Part shown: in pieces, positions 1 to 9,730 of the stretch
Position numbering within the stretch: the first letter of the stretch is position 1
How the letters are laid out: every line of letters starts with the position of its first letter
Source: an uncultured Pelagibacteraceae bacterium
Lineage (GTDB): Bacteria; Pseudomonadota; Alphaproteobacteria; Pelagibacterales; Pelagibacteraceae
Assembly (NCBI GenBank): GCA_902596975.1
Contig: CACJWS010000003.1
Coordinates: forward strand, 1-37,913
Length of the DNA stretch: 37,913 bases
Direction: 5' to 3'
Program-made: the position numbers and the translations under genes
The notes under the pieces: generated by a model
What the model was told of the DNA's origin: nothing
The model's input: the letters and a program-made list of their open reading frames with translations, nothing else
Database searches by the model: none

Positions 1-2
1 AT

Positions 3-755
3 ACTAATATTTATTTAGATATTGGAAAATATTTTGTTGAGAACATTTCTTATTTATCAAATGTTAAAGGTGAAATACAAATAAAGAGCAACAAAGTTTT
101 TAGCTCAAATATAAATGCAAAATTAAATAATAGTAGAAAATTTAAATTAAATATCTTTACTAATGATAAAAAACAAAAAATTACATTTTTAGAAATAGAG
201 CATCCTGAACCTTTTATAAAAAATTTCAAATTCATTAAGGGTTTTAAGGAGGGTAAATTGATATACGAGTCATCTAATTATGATGGTAAAACAATATCAA
301 ATTTAAAAATTATTGATTTTAAAGTCAAAGAGGTTCCTATTCTTGCTAAACTTTTAACATTAGCATCTCTTCAAGGGATAGCTGATCTTCTCACTGGTGA
401 AGGTATAAGATTTACCGATTTCGAGATGGATTATGAAACTTTAGGAAATAATACTAAAATAAAAGAAATGTATGCGATAGGCCCAGCAATTTCACTTATG
501 ATGGAAGGTTATATTGTAAAAGATGAATTAACTAGTTTGAAAGGAACGCTTGTGCCAGCAACAACTGTTAATAAAACAATTTCAAAAATACCAATGTTAG
601 GAGATATATTGGTTGGAAAAAAAATTGGTGAAGGAGTATTTGGTGTAAGCTTTAAAATTAAAGGGCCACCAAAAAAACTTAAATCTACTGTTAATCCAAT
701 AAAAACTCTAACCCCAAGATTTATTACAAGAACTTTAGAGAAAATTTCTAATTAA
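3..755 (+). CDS. AsmA/YhdP-like envelope protein, C-terminal part (5' truncated)
   Basis: The reading frame is open from the window edge (first full codon at 3) to the TAA at 753-755, so the gene begins outside the window. A TTG at 258 is only an internal codon. About 250 residues are visible. The segment with VPILAKLLTLASLQGIADLL followed by GEGIRFTDFEMDYE, and the late GDILVGKKIGEGVFGVSFKI stretch, match the C-terminal region of the large AsmA-like/DUF3971 (YhdP) family. Those proteins are inner-membrane anchored, reach into the periplasm and are linked to phospholipid transport to the outer membrane. The last 4 bp overlap the convergent tyrS gene. The family call rests on recalled motif resemblance; the exact member is uncertain because the N-terminus is missing. 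Confidence 0.7.
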   Translation, partial: TNIYLDIGKYFVENISYLSNVKGEIQIKSNKVFSSNINAKLNNSRKFKLNIFTNDKKQKITFLEIEHPEPFIKNFKFIKGFKEGKLIYESSNYDGKTISNLKIIDFKVKEVPILAKLLTLASLQGIADLLTGEGIRFTDFEMDYETLGNNTKIKEMYAIGPAISLMMEGYIVKDELTSLKGTLVPATTVNKTISKIPMLGDILVGKKIGEGVFGVSFKIKGPPKKLKSTVNPIKTLTPRFITRTLEKISN

Positions 756-1975
756 GTTACTATTTTATAATGTTTTTTCTTACCGATTGAGACTTTAATA
801 AAATTATTTTTTTTCAAAAGCTCATTTGAAATTGTAAATTTATCATCCGAAATAATTTCATTATTGATTTTAATACCATTAGATTTTATTAGTCTTCTTA
901 TTTCGCTTTTAGATAAATTTTTATCAATAATTGATAGTAAATTAACTACATCTTTATTAATATTAGAGATATCTATTTTTGTATTTGGCAAATTTTCTCC
1001 AGATGAGTTCTCAGCAAAAGAATTCTTAGCTATTTCTTCTGCTTTAGCAGCCTCATTAGCTCCATGTAGAATAGAGGTAGCCTCGTTTGCTAAAGTAATT
1101 TTTTGTTTATTTATATCTTGATTACTTATTTTCTCGATTTCGCTTAAATTTAAATCTGTAAACATCTTAAGAAATTTCAACACATCTTTATCATCAACAT
1201 TTCTCCAAAATTGCCAATAATCAAAAACTGAAAACAACTTTTTATCTAACCAAATAGCACCACTTTCAGTTTTACCCATCTTAGCACCTGATGCTAAAGT
1301 TATAAGTTCTGTTGTTAAACCATATACTTGTTTAGATGAATATCTTTTAATTAGTTCAACTCCGTTTACTATATTGCCCCATTGATCTGATCCGCCAATT
1401 TGGAGCAAACAATTCTCTTTCTTATTTAGTTCTAGAAAATCGTAGGCTTGCAAAATCATATAATTGAATTCCATATAACTTAATGATTGCTCTCTCTCTA
1501 GTCTTAACTTAACACTATCAAAACTTAACATTTTATTTATAGTAAAATGTTTTCCTATATCTCTTAGAAAAGATATATAATTTAAATTTTTTAGCCAAGT
1601 ATAGTTATTAACAAAAATTGGAGCTACTTTTTCATCTTTTGTCTCTAAAAATTTTTTTAGTATATTCTCTATACTTTTTATATTTTTTTCTATTTCATTT
1701 TCCTCTAAAATTTTTCTTGTTTTATCTTTTCCAGATGGATCTCCTATTCTAGTTGTTCCTCCTCCAAGCAAAACAATTGGTTTATGTCCATGTTTTTGCA
1801 TTAATCTTAAGCACATGATTTGAAGCAAGCTACCTACATGTAAACTTTGAGCAGTGCAATCAAAGCCTATATATCCTTTTATACTCTCTTCACTCAGTTT
1901 CTTTGAAAGAGCCTTTTCGTCCGTGCATTGATAAAAATATCCTCTGCCTTTAAATTCTTTTAAAAATTCATTCAT
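752..1975 (-). CDS. tyrS: Tyrosyl-tRNA synthetase
   Basis: This cytoplasmic class I aminoacyl-tRNA synthetase charges tRNA-Tyr with tyrosine. At 407 residues it has normal bacterial TyrRS length. The HIGH-type motif reads HVGS at residues 46-49 and the KMSKS loop reads KMGKT at 232-236. The tyrosine-pocket stretch QIGGSDQWGN lies at 192-201. The last roughly 60 residues form an S4-like RNA-binding domain (SEIRRLIKSNGIKINNE). The gene is divergent from anmK with a 47-bp spacer, a neighbourhood I recall from other alphaproteobacteria, and it converges on the YhdP-like gene with a 4-bp overlap. No clear Shine-Dalgarno precedes the ATG. Confidence 0.97.
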   Translation of the reverse strand: MNEFLKEFKGRGYFYQCTDEKALSKKLSEESIKGYIGFDCTAQSLHVGSLLQIMCLRLMQKHGHKPIVLLGGGTTRIGDPSGKDKTRKILEENEIEKNIKSIENILKKFLETKDEKVAPIFVNNYTWLKNLNYISFLRDIGKHFTINKMLSFDSVKLRLEREQSLSYMEFNYMILQAYDFLELNKKENCLLQIGGSDQWGNIVNGVELIKRYSSKQVYGLTTELITLASGAKMGKTESGAIWLDKKLFSVFDYWQFWRNVDDKDVLKFLKMFTDLNLSEIEKISNQDINKQKITLANEATSILHGANEAAKAEEIAKNSFAENSSGENLPNTKIDISNINKDVVNLLSIIDKNLSKSEIRRLIKSNGIKINNEIISDDKFTISNELLKKNNFIKVSIGKKKHYKIVT

Positions 1976-2022
1976 AAATGATACTTTTAATATACATATT
2001 TAAATAAAAATAATAATCAATA

Positions 2023-3120
2023 ATGGATAATTCTTTTATAGCACTGGGTTTAATGAGCGGTACATCTCTTGATGGTATTGATGCAAGTATTATCAAATCA
2101 GATGGTGAAAATAATTTAGACATATTAGATAATAAGTACTTCAATTATCCTGAAGAATTTAGAAAAAGACTCTCTTCTTTTATTTTAAATATAAATAATA
2201 GAGCAGATATAGAGGAAAATATAAGTACTTATAAATCTTTAGAAAGAGATCTAACTCTTTATCATTCAAAAATATCAAAGAAAATTATAAGTGAAAATAA
2301 TTTAAATGTTCAATTAATTGGCTTTCATGGACAAACGATAATTCATAAACCTAGAGATGGATATTCTATACAAATGGGAGATGCAAATTTACTCTCACAA
2401 GAATTAAAAGAAAAAGTAATTTATAACTTTAGAGCAAATGATATTAAAAATAATGGAGAAGGAGCTCCTTTAACTCCCGTTTATCATAAACTTTTAATAA
2501 ATAAATTTAAGATAAGTAATCCTACATTAATTTTAAATATAGGAGGCATATCAAATTATACCTATTGTTTTAATGATACTTTAGCTGCAAAAGATATTGG
2601 TCCCGGAAATGTTTTAATGGATGAGTACTTAAAAAAAACAAAAGGAATAGATTATGATAAAAATGGAAATATAGCGTCATCTGGAAACATAAATAAAGAT
2701 ATAATTAATCAATTTTATGAACACGAGTTTTATAATGTACAGCAAAAACACTCTTTTGATAGAAATGAATTTGATTTTAGTTTTGTTAAAGGTTTAGAAT
2801 TTGAAGATGCTGTAGCTACATTAACATATTTTACAGCATTAATAATTTCACAAAATATAAAAAAAAACTTTGATAATGAAATAGAAATTATTCTATGTGG
2901 TGGAGGCAGGAAAAATTTAGCATTAGTAAATCACATGAAGAAATTATTGAAATATAAAATTAAACTAATCGATGAATTTAGTGTAGACGGTGATTTTATA
3001 GAGTCCCAAGCATTTGCATATTTATCAATTAGATCATATCTTAATAAAATAATTAGTTATCCTTCTACGACTAATGTTTTAAATCCTGTTACAGGAGGTG
3101 AAATTAAAATAAATTTTTAA
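2023..3120 (+). CDS. anmK: Anhydro-N-acetylmuramic acid kinase
   Basis: AnmK phosphorylates and hydrolyses 1,6-anhydro-MurNAc to MurNAc-6-phosphate, returning murein turnover products to metabolism in the cytoplasm. The diagnostic phosphate-binding stretch GLMSGTSLDGID lies at residues 9-20. Further family signatures are GFHGQT, the NIGGISN motif, DIGPGNVLMDEY and a late CGGGRKN. The length of 365 residues matches the family. It is transcribed away from tyrS and its stop overlaps the convergent hydrolase by 4 bp. Nothing in the sequence suggests degradation. Confidence 0.96.
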   Translation: MDNSFIALGLMSGTSLDGIDASIIKSDGENNLDILDNKYFNYPEEFRKRLSSFILNINNRADIEENISTYKSLERDLTLYHSKISKKIISENNLNVQLIGFHGQTIIHKPRDGYSIQMGDANLLSQELKEKVIYNFRANDIKNNGEGAPLTPVYHKLLINKFKISNPTLILNIGGISNYTYCFNDTLAAKDIGPGNVLMDEYLKKTKGIDYDKNGNIASSGNINKDIINQFYEHEFYNVQQKHSFDRNEFDFSFVKGLEFEDAVATLTYFTALIISQNIKKNFDNEIEIILCGGGRKNLALVNHMKKLLKYKIKLIDEFSVDGDFIESQAFAYLSIRSYLNKIISYPSTTNVLNPVTGGEIKINF

Positions 3121-3782
3121 TATAAGGCAGTTTCTTTTTTTATATATTTATTTAAAGATTTTATTAAATTAGCATCTGCTTTTGAAAAAAAATGATTTGC
3201 ATCTGATATAATATCGAATTCAACCTTAATACCTTTTTGTGCACTTAATCTTTTATTTAATTCATTTATATCTTCAAAAGGAACTAACTCATCTTTTTTT
3301 CCATGTATAATTAGACCAGAAGTCGGACAAGGTGATAAAAATGAAAAATCATATACATTAGGCTGAGGTGATACAGCAATAAATCTATTTATTTCAGGTC
3401 TTCTCATTAGTAACTGCATTGCTATTAGAGAACCAAAAGAAAATCCTGAAATCCAACACTGGGAGTTATCAAAATTTTCTCTCTCCAGCCAATCTAAAGC
3501 TGCAGCTGCATCTGCAAGTTCACCCTGGCCATTATCAAATTCACCATCACTTTTTCCAACCCCTCTAAAATTTACTCTGCAAACAGAAAAATTATTATCT
3601 ACAAAAGTTTGAAAAGTATCGACAACAACTTTGTTATTCATTGTTCCTCCATATTGAGGGTGTGGGTGGAGCACTAAAGCAATAGGAGAGGTATTTTTTT
3701 TACTTTTAAAATACTTTGCTTCCAATCTACCAGCTGGACCTGGAATAAAGATTTCTGAAATTTTTGTATCTGTAGATGGCAT
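3117..3782 (-). CDS. Alpha/beta hydrolase of the short-chain LHPHP type
   Basis: A 221-residue single-domain alpha/beta hydrolase. The oxyanion-side motif LHPHPQYGGTMNNKV sits near residues 38-52. The nucleophile elbow is GFSFGS, the acidic residue is probably in HGKKDELVPF, and the catalytic histidine in DANHFF near the C-terminus. Family members are cytoplasmic esterase or dienelactone-hydrolase-like enzymes; the substrate cannot be read from sequence. The gene converges on anmK and is divergent from iscR across a 129-bp spacer that holds the suf promoter. No operon partner is visible. Confidence 0.85.
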   Translation of the reverse strand: MPSTDTKISEIFIPGPAGRLEAKYFKSKKNTSPIALVLHPHPQYGGTMNNKVVVDTFQTFVDNNFSVCRVNFRGVGKSDGEFDNGQGELADAAAALDWLERENFDNSQCWISGFSFGSLIAMQLLMRRPEINRFIAVSPQPNVYDFSFLSPCPTSGLIIHGKKDELVPFEDINELNKRLSAQKGIKVEFDIISDANHFFSKADANLIKSLNKYIKKETALY

Positions 3783-3859
3783 TGATTATCAGTCTCAAAA
3801 AAAAATTACATTTTTCTATCAAAATTAAGCGACAAAATGCAAGCATTTTAAATATTCCG

Positions 3860-3884
3860 AATCTTGACTAAATTAGTCAGGTAT
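3860..3884 (+). promoter_or_regulatory. Type-1 IscR-like operator
   Basis: The 25 bases match the E. coli type-1 IscR consensus, as I recall it, at 23 of 25 positions. They contain the perfect 13-bp palindrome GACTAAATTAGTC (3866-3878) followed by AGGTAT. The site overlaps the likely -35 element of the iscR-suf promoter. In enterobacteria this arrangement lets [2Fe-2S]-IscR repress its own operon when clusters are abundant. The first gene downstream is an IscR homologue with cluster-ligand cysteines, so the same feedback loop is the natural reading here. Confidence 0.8.
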
Positions 3885-3891
3885 ATATAAA
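3864..3891 (+). promoter_or_regulatory. Probable sigma-70 promoter of the iscR-suf operon
   Basis: A good -35 box TTGACT (3864-3869) is followed after 16 bp by TATAAA (3886-3891). The -35 box lies inside the IscR-like operator. The first gene starts 20 bp downstream and is preceded by a GGGGA Shine-Dalgarno at 3903-3907. The -10 register is ambiguous because the stretch is a run of alternating T and A. Confidence 0.6.
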
Positions 3892-3911
3892 GCCCGTCAA
3901 TTGGGGAAAAT

Positions 3912-4334
3912 ATGAAATTGTCAACCAAAAGTAGATACGCTGTGATGGCTCTAGCTGACATAGCAAGATTTAAAAATAATGAGCCAATATCACTGAGAGA
4001 TATATCTATCAGACAAGGAATATCCTTAGTCTACCTTGAGCAATTATTTTTAAAATTAAAAAAAAGTGAAATCGTAAGAAGCATAAGGGGGAAAAAAGGA
4101 GGTTATACTCTTAATAAAACACCAAATGAAATAAAAATTTCAGACATTCTTTATGCCGTAGAAGAAAAAGTTAAAACAATAGGTTGTCAAAAGCATTCAA
4201 AAAAAGGATGCAATGGAAAATCTGCTAAATGCATAACTCATAATTTATGGGATGAGCTAGAGACACACATAAACTTATTCTTTGAAGAAAAAAATCTTGG
4301 TGACCTAATATACAAAACAGAAAATAGATTGTAA
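3912..4334 (+). CDS. iscR: Rrf2-family Fe-S regulator (IscR-like)
   Basis: A 140-residue Rrf2 transcription factor. The N-terminal winged helix begins [18 protein letters not shown] and includes the wing [12 protein letters not shown]. Cluster ligands C92, C100, C107 and H110 reproduce the Cys-Cys-Cys-His pattern of IscR. The spacings (X7, X6, X2) are one to two residues longer than the X5, X5, X2 of E. coli IscR. It probably senses [2Fe-2S] status and controls the suf operon through the operator just upstream. Its last base overlaps the sufB start codon, so the two are probably translationally coupled. Confidence 0.9.
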   Translation: MKLSTKSRYAVMALADIARFKNNEPISLRDISIRQGISLVYLEQLFLKLKKSEIVRSIRGKKGGYTLNKTPNEIKISDILYAVEEKVKTIGCQKHSKKGCNGKSAKCITHNLWDELETHINLFFEEKNLGDLIYKTENRL

Positions 4335-5770
4335 TGAGAGATAAACAAATAGAAGATTTAAAAGATTATAAATACGGTTTTTCTACAGATATTGAAAGTT
4401 TTAAAGCCCCAAAAGGTTTAAATGAAGAAGTTATAAGATTTATATCAAATATAAAAAAAGAACCGGACTGGCTACTTAAATGGAGGTTAAAAGCATTTGA
4501 AAGATTAAAAGTATTAAAAGAACCTGATTGGCAAAAGCCAAAATACCCTAAAATTGATTATCAAGACTTATATTACTATTCAGCACCTAAAAGTTTTAAA
4601 GAGAAGCCTAAAGATTTAGAAGATTTAGATCCAAAATTGCTTGAGACTTACAAAAAATTAGGAATACCACTTCAAGAACAAAAGAGATTAAACGGTATTG
4701 CTGTTGATGCTGTATTTGACTCAGTATCTGTCGCTACTACTTTTAAAGATACTTTGACAGAAAAAGGAATTATTTTTTGCTCTATTTCCGAAGCAATACA
4801 AAAACATCCAGATTTAGTTAGAAAATATTTAGGTTCAGTTATACCAATTACCGATCACTTCTTTGCTACATTAAACTCGGCAGTTTTTACAGATGGATCA
4901 TTTGTTTACATACCACCAAATGTAAAATGTCCGATGGAACTATCAACTTATTTTAGAATTAATGCATCAGACACTGGTCAGTTCGAAAGAACATTAATCA
5001 TTGCTGATAAAGGTAGTTATGTAAGTTATTTAGAAGGATGCACTGCACCAATGAGAGATGAAAATCAGTTGCATGCTGCTAATGTTGAATTGATTGCTTT
5101 AGATGATGCAGAGATTAAATATTCTACAGTACAAAATTGGTATCCTGGAGATAAAGACGGAAAAGGAGGTATATATAATTTTGTAACTAAAAGAGGATTG
5201 TGTAAAGGTAAAAATTCAAAAATTTCATGGACACAAGTAGAAACTGGTTCTGCAATTACTTGGAAATATCCAAGTTGTATTTTAAAAGGTGATAACTCAA
5301 TTGGAGAATTTTATTCAATCGCAATTACAAATAATCATCAGAAAGCTGACACTGGAACCAAGATGATTCATTTAGGAAAAAATACAAAAAGTAAAATTAT
5401 TTCAAAAGGTATTAGTGCGGGTAAATCAGATATGACTTACAGAGGTTTGGTAGATATTTCAAAAAATGCATCTAATTCAACAAATTACACTCAATGTGAT
5501 TCATTACTAATGGGCAACAAGTGTGGAGCACACACAGTGCCTTATATTAAGAATAAGAATTCAAATTCTAATATTGCTCATGAAGCGACCACATCTAAAA
5601 TAAGTGAAGATCAACTTCATTATTGTCAACAAAGAGGACTAAATCAAGAAGAAGCTGTAGGACTTATTGTTAATGGCTTTTGTAAAGAGGTTTTACAACA
5701 ATTACCTATGGAGTTTGCTGTTGAGGCTCAAAAACTAGTCGGAATAAGTTTAGAAGGAAGCGTTGGTTAA
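4334..5770 (+). CDS. sufB: Fe-S assembly scaffold subunit SufB
   Basis: SufB is the core scaffold subunit of the SufBCD complex, which builds Fe-S clusters in the cytoplasm. The length of 478 residues is normal. Family hallmarks are the central parallel-beta-helix segment ([21 protein letters not shown]), the [15 protein letters not shown] region and the C-terminal [20 protein letters not shown]. The context places it after iscR (1-bp overlap) and directly before sufC with no gap. Cysteines suitable for cluster or persulfide chemistry are present in the beta-helix region. Confidence 0.97.
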   Translation: MRDKQIEDLKDYKYGFSTDIESFKAPKGLNEEVIRFISNIKKEPDWLLKWRLKAFERLKVLKEPDWQKPKYPKIDYQDLYYYSAPKSFKEKPKDLEDLDPKLLETYKKLGIPLQEQKRLNGIAVDAVFDSVSVATTFKDTLTEKGIIFCSISEAIQKHPDLVRKYLGSVIPITDHFFATLNSAVFTDGSFVYIPPNVKCPMELSTYFRINASDTGQFERTLIIADKGSYVSYLEGCTAPMRDENQLHAANVELIALDDAEIKYSTVQNWYPGDKDGKGGIYNFVTKRGLCKGKNSKISWTQVETGSAITWKYPSCILKGDNSIGEFYSIAITNNHQKADTGTKMIHLGKNTKSKIISKGISAGKSDMTYRGLVDISKNASNSTNYTQCDSLLMGNKCGAHTVPYIKNKNSNSNIAHEATTSKISEDQLHYCQQRGLNQEEAVGLIVNGFCKEVLQQLPMEFAVEAQKLVGISLEGSVG

Positions 5771-6505
5771 ATGTTAAAAATAAACAATTTAAATGCAAAA
5801 ATTCAGGAAAAAATCATATTAAGTGGTTTTAACTTAGAGATAAAACCCGGTGAGGTTCATGCAATAATGGGTCCTAACGGATCAGGAAAAAGTACTTTAT
5901 CAAATATTCTATCAGGTAAAAAAGGATACGAGGTATCAGGAGAAATATTGTATGAAAACAATAATTTATTTGATCTTGAAACAGAGGAAAGAGCACACAG
6001 AGGTATCTTTTTAGCTTTCCAATATCCTTTAGAAATACCCGGAGTAAATACTAATATATTTTTAAAAACTTCTTTAAATTCAATAAGAAAAGCTAAAGGT
6101 GAAAAAGAGTTAGATGCTTTGGAATTTTTAAAATTAGTTAAAGAAAAAGCAAAAGAATTAAAATTTGACGAAGAAAAATTAAATCGTCAATTAAATGTAG
6201 GTTTCTCTGGAGGTGAAAAAAAGAAAAACGAAATTTTACAAATGTCAATTTTAGATCCAAAATTGTCTATACTGGATGAAACAGACTCAGGATTAGATAT
6301 AGATGCTCTTAAAATAGTTGCAGATGGAGTAAATGCATTAAGAAAAAAAAATAATTCCTTTCTTATAATAACACACTATCAAAGACTACTTGATTATATA
6401 AAACCTGACTTTGTGCATGTTCTTATGGGTGGAAAAATTATTAAATCAGGAGGCGCAGAATTAGCTTTAGAGTTAGAAAAAAAAGGATATGAAAATTTCA
6501 ATTAA
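5771..6505 (+). CDS. sufC: SufC ATPase
   Basis: SufC is the ABC-type ATPase of the SufBCD scaffold and is not a transporter. Its 244 residues contain Walker A GPNGSGKST at 34-42, an ABC signature that reads GFSGGEKKKNE, and Walker B LSILDETDSGLD followed by the switch histidine in ITHYQ. The ETDSGLD form of Walker B and GEKKKNEILQM are characteristic of SufC. It abuts sufB and sufD with no intergenic bases. Confidence 0.97.
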   Translation: MLKINNLNAKIQEKIILSGFNLEIKPGEVHAIMGPNGSGKSTLSNILSGKKGYEVSGEILYENNNLFDLETEERAHRGIFLAFQYPLEIPGVNTNIFLKTSLNSIRKAKGEKELDALEFLKLVKEKAKELKFDEEKLNRQLNVGFSGGEKKKNEILQMSILDPKLSILDETDSGLDIDALKIVADGVNALRKKNNSFLIITHYQRLLDYIKPDFVHVLMGGKIIKSGGAELALELEKKGYENFN

Positions 6506-7750
6506 ATGGAACAAAAATTAAAAACAGATTTTGATAAATTTATAAGTAATTCTAATTTCTCAAACCAAGAGATTAAATTAAAAAAAGAAGCTCTTGATAA
6601 TTTTTTGAAAAATGGATTTCCTAGTAGAAAATTAGAAAACTGGAAATTCTCAGATATAAACCAGATAATACAAAAAAATATTGGAGAACTAGCATTTTAT
6701 AATAATTATAATATTGAAAATGGAATTAATGACGATATTTTTATAAAGGAAATTGAGCATAATAAAATTGTTATTGTTAACGGTAAAGTTGAGCGATTTA
6801 GTTTCGAACATGAAGAGAGCGATAAAGTTAATTTAACGACTTTAGATAATATTAACCAAAACTTAAATGACTATAATTCTCTTTTAAGTCTAAATAATTC
6901 TTTTTCTAATAAAATACATAATATTTTAGTTAAAAAAAATTATTCATTCAAAAAGCCTTTAATTATATATCAAATAACAAATGAGGAAGTGAGTAAAACT
7001 AATATTAATTTTCAACTAAACTTTGAGCTAGAAGAAAACAGCTCAATAAAAATTATTAATCTTTCTGACGATAATTCAGAAAAAAATTTCATTAACAATT
7101 TATTTAATTTTAATCTTGATAAAAATGCAATTCTTAAGAATTATAAAATAGATAAAAAAAATAATACAAACATTAAGTATGATTATTCTAGTATTACTCA
7201 AAAAGAAAATAGTATTTCTGAAACATTTATATTTTCATCCGGTTCAGATTATATAAAAAATGAAGTCAGCTGTAATCTTGAAGGTCAATATTCGTCAGCA
7301 TTTATTAATGGAATACACTTTTTGTCTAAAAATAAACACCACGAAATAAGAACTAATACTAAACATCTGTATGAAAACACGAAAAGTTATCAGTTAATAA
7401 AAAGTGTAATTGATGACAGTTCAAAGTCTGTCTATCAAGGAAAAATATATGTGGATTCTAAAGCTCAAAAAACTGATGGTTATCAATTAAGTAAAGCGGT
7501 GCTTTTAAATGAACAAGCAGAATTTAATTCAAAGCCTGAACTAGAAATTTATGCTGATGATGTTAAATGTTCACATGGTTCAGCATCAGGTAGTTTAGAT
7601 GAAGATTCTATTTTTTATTTAATGTCTAGAGGATTAGACCAAAAAACTGCAAAAGAATTATTAATTAACGGTTTTCTTTTAGATGTTGTTGAAAAAATTA
7701 CAGATGAAGAAATTAAAAAATTATTAAAAGATATGATTGGATTAAATTAA
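6506..7750 (+). CDS. sufD: Fe-S assembly protein SufD
   Basis: SufD is the SufB paralogue that completes the SufBC2D complex. The 414-residue protein is divergent in its N-terminal half, which is rich in Asn, Lys and Ile. The C-terminal third is recognisable: VYQGKIYVDSKAQKTDGYQL, then KPELEIYADDVKCSHG with the conserved Cys-Ser-His-Gly motif, then DEDSIFYLMSRG. The gene starts immediately after sufC and overlaps sufS by one base. Confidence 0.95.
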   Translation: MEQKLKTDFDKFISNSNFSNQEIKLKKEALDNFLKNGFPSRKLENWKFSDINQIIQKNIGELAFYNNYNIENGINDDIFIKEIEHNKIVIVNGKVERFSFEHEESDKVNLTTLDNINQNLNDYNSLLSLNNSFSNKIHNILVKKNYSFKKPLIIYQITNEEVSKTNINFQLNFELEENSSIKIINLSDDNSEKNFINNLFNFNLDKNAILKNYKIDKKNNTNIKYDYSSITQKENSISETFIFSSGSDYIKNEVSCNLEGQYSSAFINGIHFLSKNKHHEIRTNTKHLYENTKSYQLIKSVIDDSSKSVYQGKIYVDSKAQKTDGYQLSKAVLLNEQAEFNSKPELEIYADDVKCSHGSASGSLDEDSIFYLMSRGLDQKTAKELLINGFLLDVVEKITDEEIKKLLKDMIGLN

Positions 7751-8967
7751 TGAATATAGATGATATAAAAAGAGAATTTCCAATTTTTGACGATAAAATT
7801 CAAAATAATGATTTAGTATATTTAGATAGTGCTAATTCATCTCAAAAACCAAGAATTGTTGTAGATAGAATTTATGATTTTTATACAAAAGAGTTTTCTA
7901 ATGTAGGTAGAAGCGTTCATTATTTGGCGGTTGCTGCTACTAATTTATATGAACAGACAAGAGTTTCAGTTCAAAAATATATTAATGCTAAAGATAAAGA
8001 TGAAATCGTATTTACTAAAGGTGCTACAGAAGCAATTAATTTAGTCGCTAACACTTTTGGTCAAAAATATTTATCTGAAGGAGATGAAGTATTGTTGACT
8101 GAACTCGAACATCATTCAAATTATGTTCCTTGGCATTTTCTCAGAAAAGCAAAAAATATAAAAATAGAATTTGCTGAAATTAATGATAATGGCGAAGTAA
8201 CATTAGAAGCTATAGAAAAAAAAATTACAAACAAAACAAAGATAATTAGCGTAAGTCATTTATCGAATGTAACAGGCGCAATATTACCTATCAAAGAAAT
8301 TGTACAATTGGCTCATTCGAAAAATATACCGGTTCTAATTGATGGTTGCCAAGGCGCGCCTCACCTAAAATTAGATATGCAGGATATTGATTGTGATTTT
8401 TATGCAATATCTGGACATAAAATGTACGGACCAACTGGAATAGGTATTCTATATGCTAAAAAAAAATGGCTTGAAGATTTACCCCCATATCAAGGTGGAG
8501 GAGGAATGATAAATGAGGTTAAAAAAGAAGGTATTACTTATGGTGAATTACCCAATAAATATGAGGCTGGAACAATGGCTACAGCTCAAGTTATAGCTTT
8601 TAATGAATCCATAAAATTTATGGAAAAAATTGGTATTCAAAATATCGAAAAACATGAAAAAGAATTATTAGACTACGGACTAGAAAAGTTAAGAAAAAAT
8701 AATTCAGTTAATATTATAGGAAATCCAAAAGAAAAGGGTGGGGTTATATCATTTACTATTGAAGGTGTTCATCCGCATGATATTGCGACAATTCTTGATG
8801 AAGATGGAGTAGCAATTAGAGCAGGGCATCACTGCTGTCAAATATTACATGATAAATTAAATTTACCTGCAACTGCAAGAGCTTCATTTGGAGTTTATAA
8901 TACGAAAGATGATATTGATAAGCTTGATGAAGCAATAAATAAATGTAAAAAAATATTTAACTTATAA
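7750..8967 (+). CDS. sufS: Cysteine desulfurase SufS
   Basis: This PLP-dependent group II cysteine desulfurase supplies persulfide sulfur for Fe-S assembly. In the 405-residue protein the PLP-binding lysine is K224 in SGHKMYGPTG. The PLP-anchoring aspartate is in LIDGCQ. The active-site loop RAGHHCC places the persulfide cysteine at C362, with an extra neighbouring C363. The next gene is a SufU-type partner and no sufE is visible, so sulfur probably passes from SufS to SufU. Confidence 0.97.
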   Translation: MNIDDIKREFPIFDDKIQNNDLVYLDSANSSQKPRIVVDRIYDFYTKEFSNVGRSVHYLAVAATNLYEQTRVSVQKYINAKDKDEIVFTKGATEAINLVANTFGQKYLSEGDEVLLTELEHHSNYVPWHFLRKAKNIKIEFAEINDNGEVTLEAIEKKITNKTKIISVSHLSNVTGAILPIKEIVQLAHSKNIPVLIDGCQGAPHLKLDMQDIDCDFYAISGHKMYGPTGIGILYAKKKWLEDLPPYQGGGGMINEVKKEGITYGELPNKYEAGTMATAQVIAFNESIKFMEKIGIQNIEKHEKELLDYGLEKLRKNNSVNIIGNPKEKGGVISFTIEGVHPHDIATILDEDGVAIRAGHHCCQILHDKLNLPATARASFGVYNTKDDIDKLDEAINKCKKIFNL

Positions 8968-9431
8968 TGGACTTAAAAGATTTATATCAAGAAATAATAT
9001 TAGACCATGGAAAAAATCCAAGGAATTTAGGAAAGTTTGATAATTATAATAAAGACGCAAAGGGAAATAATCCTTTATGCGGTGATAATGTTCATGTTTA
9101 TCTCAGATTAAACGAAAATAAAAAAGTTGAGGATATTGCATTTGAAGGCCATGGCTGTGCTATTTCAATGGCGTCGGCATCAATTATGACTGATATGGTT
9201 AGAGGCAAAGAAGAAAAAGAGGTAAAAGAAATTGTAACCGATTTTCTAGGAATGATAAAAGAAAAAGATTCTTTAGAAACTAATATTTTAAAAGAAGACG
9301 AAAAAACTAAATTAATGAGCCTATCTGGTGTTAAACAATATCCTATGAGAGTAAAGTGTGCAACTTTATCTTGGCATACTCTTACATCAGCATTAGATAA
9401 TTCTGATCAAATTGTAAAAACCGAGGATTGA
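8967..9431 (+). CDS. sufU: SufU-type sulfur acceptor / scaffold
   Basis: A 154-residue IscU-fold protein of the SufU type. The metal ligands are C38 and D40 in PLCGDN, C64 in GHGCAIS and C131 in RVKCATLSWHTL. The insertion between the second and third cysteines (about residues 80-120) separates SufU from IscU. SufU is a zinc protein that accepts sulfur from SufS. Its position directly after sufS, with a 1-bp overlap, fits that pairing. Confidence 0.93.
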   Translation: MDLKDLYQEIILDHGKNPRNLGKFDNYNKDAKGNNPLCGDNVHVYLRLNENKKVEDIAFEGHGCAISMASASIMTDMVRGKEEKEVKEIVTDFLGMIKEKDSLETNILKEDEKTKLMSLSGVKQYPMRVKCATLSWHTLTSALDNSDQIVKTED

Positions 9432-9433
9432 AA

Positions 9434-9730
9434 ATGGATCTTAAAGAAAAAGTAATTGCTGAAATAAAAAAAATTTATGATCCCGAGATACCTGTTAATA
9501 TATACGAATTAGGACTGATATACGATATTAAAGTTAATAATTCAGAAATTAAGGTAAAAATGACTTTAACCACACCAAACTGCCCAGTTGCTGAAAGTTT
9601 GCCTAAAGAAGTTAAAGACAGTATATTAGAAATTAAAGAAGTTTCAAAAGTAGATCTTGATTTAGTCTGGGAACCACCATGGGATAAATCAATGATGTCT
9701 GAAGCTGCAAAACTTGAATTAAATTTATGA
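9434..9730 (+). CDS. sufT: SufT / MIP18-family (DUF59) Fe-S maturation protein
   Basis: A 98-residue MIP18/DUF59 protein. It carries the opening DPEIPVNIYELGLIYDI and the conserved cysteine motif TTPNCPVAESLP. SufT proteins help Fe-S cluster maturation and are common in alphaproteobacterial suf operons. I chose the ATG at 9434, 2 bp after the sufU stop. An in-frame TTG at 9428 overlapping that stop is possible but less likely. Its own stop overlaps the sufA start as ATGA. Confidence 0.9.
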   Translation: MDLKEKVIAEIKKIYDPEIPVNIYELGLIYDIKVNNSEIKVKMTLTTPNCPVAESLPKEVKDSILEIKEVSKVDLDLVWEPPWDKSMMSEAAKLELNL

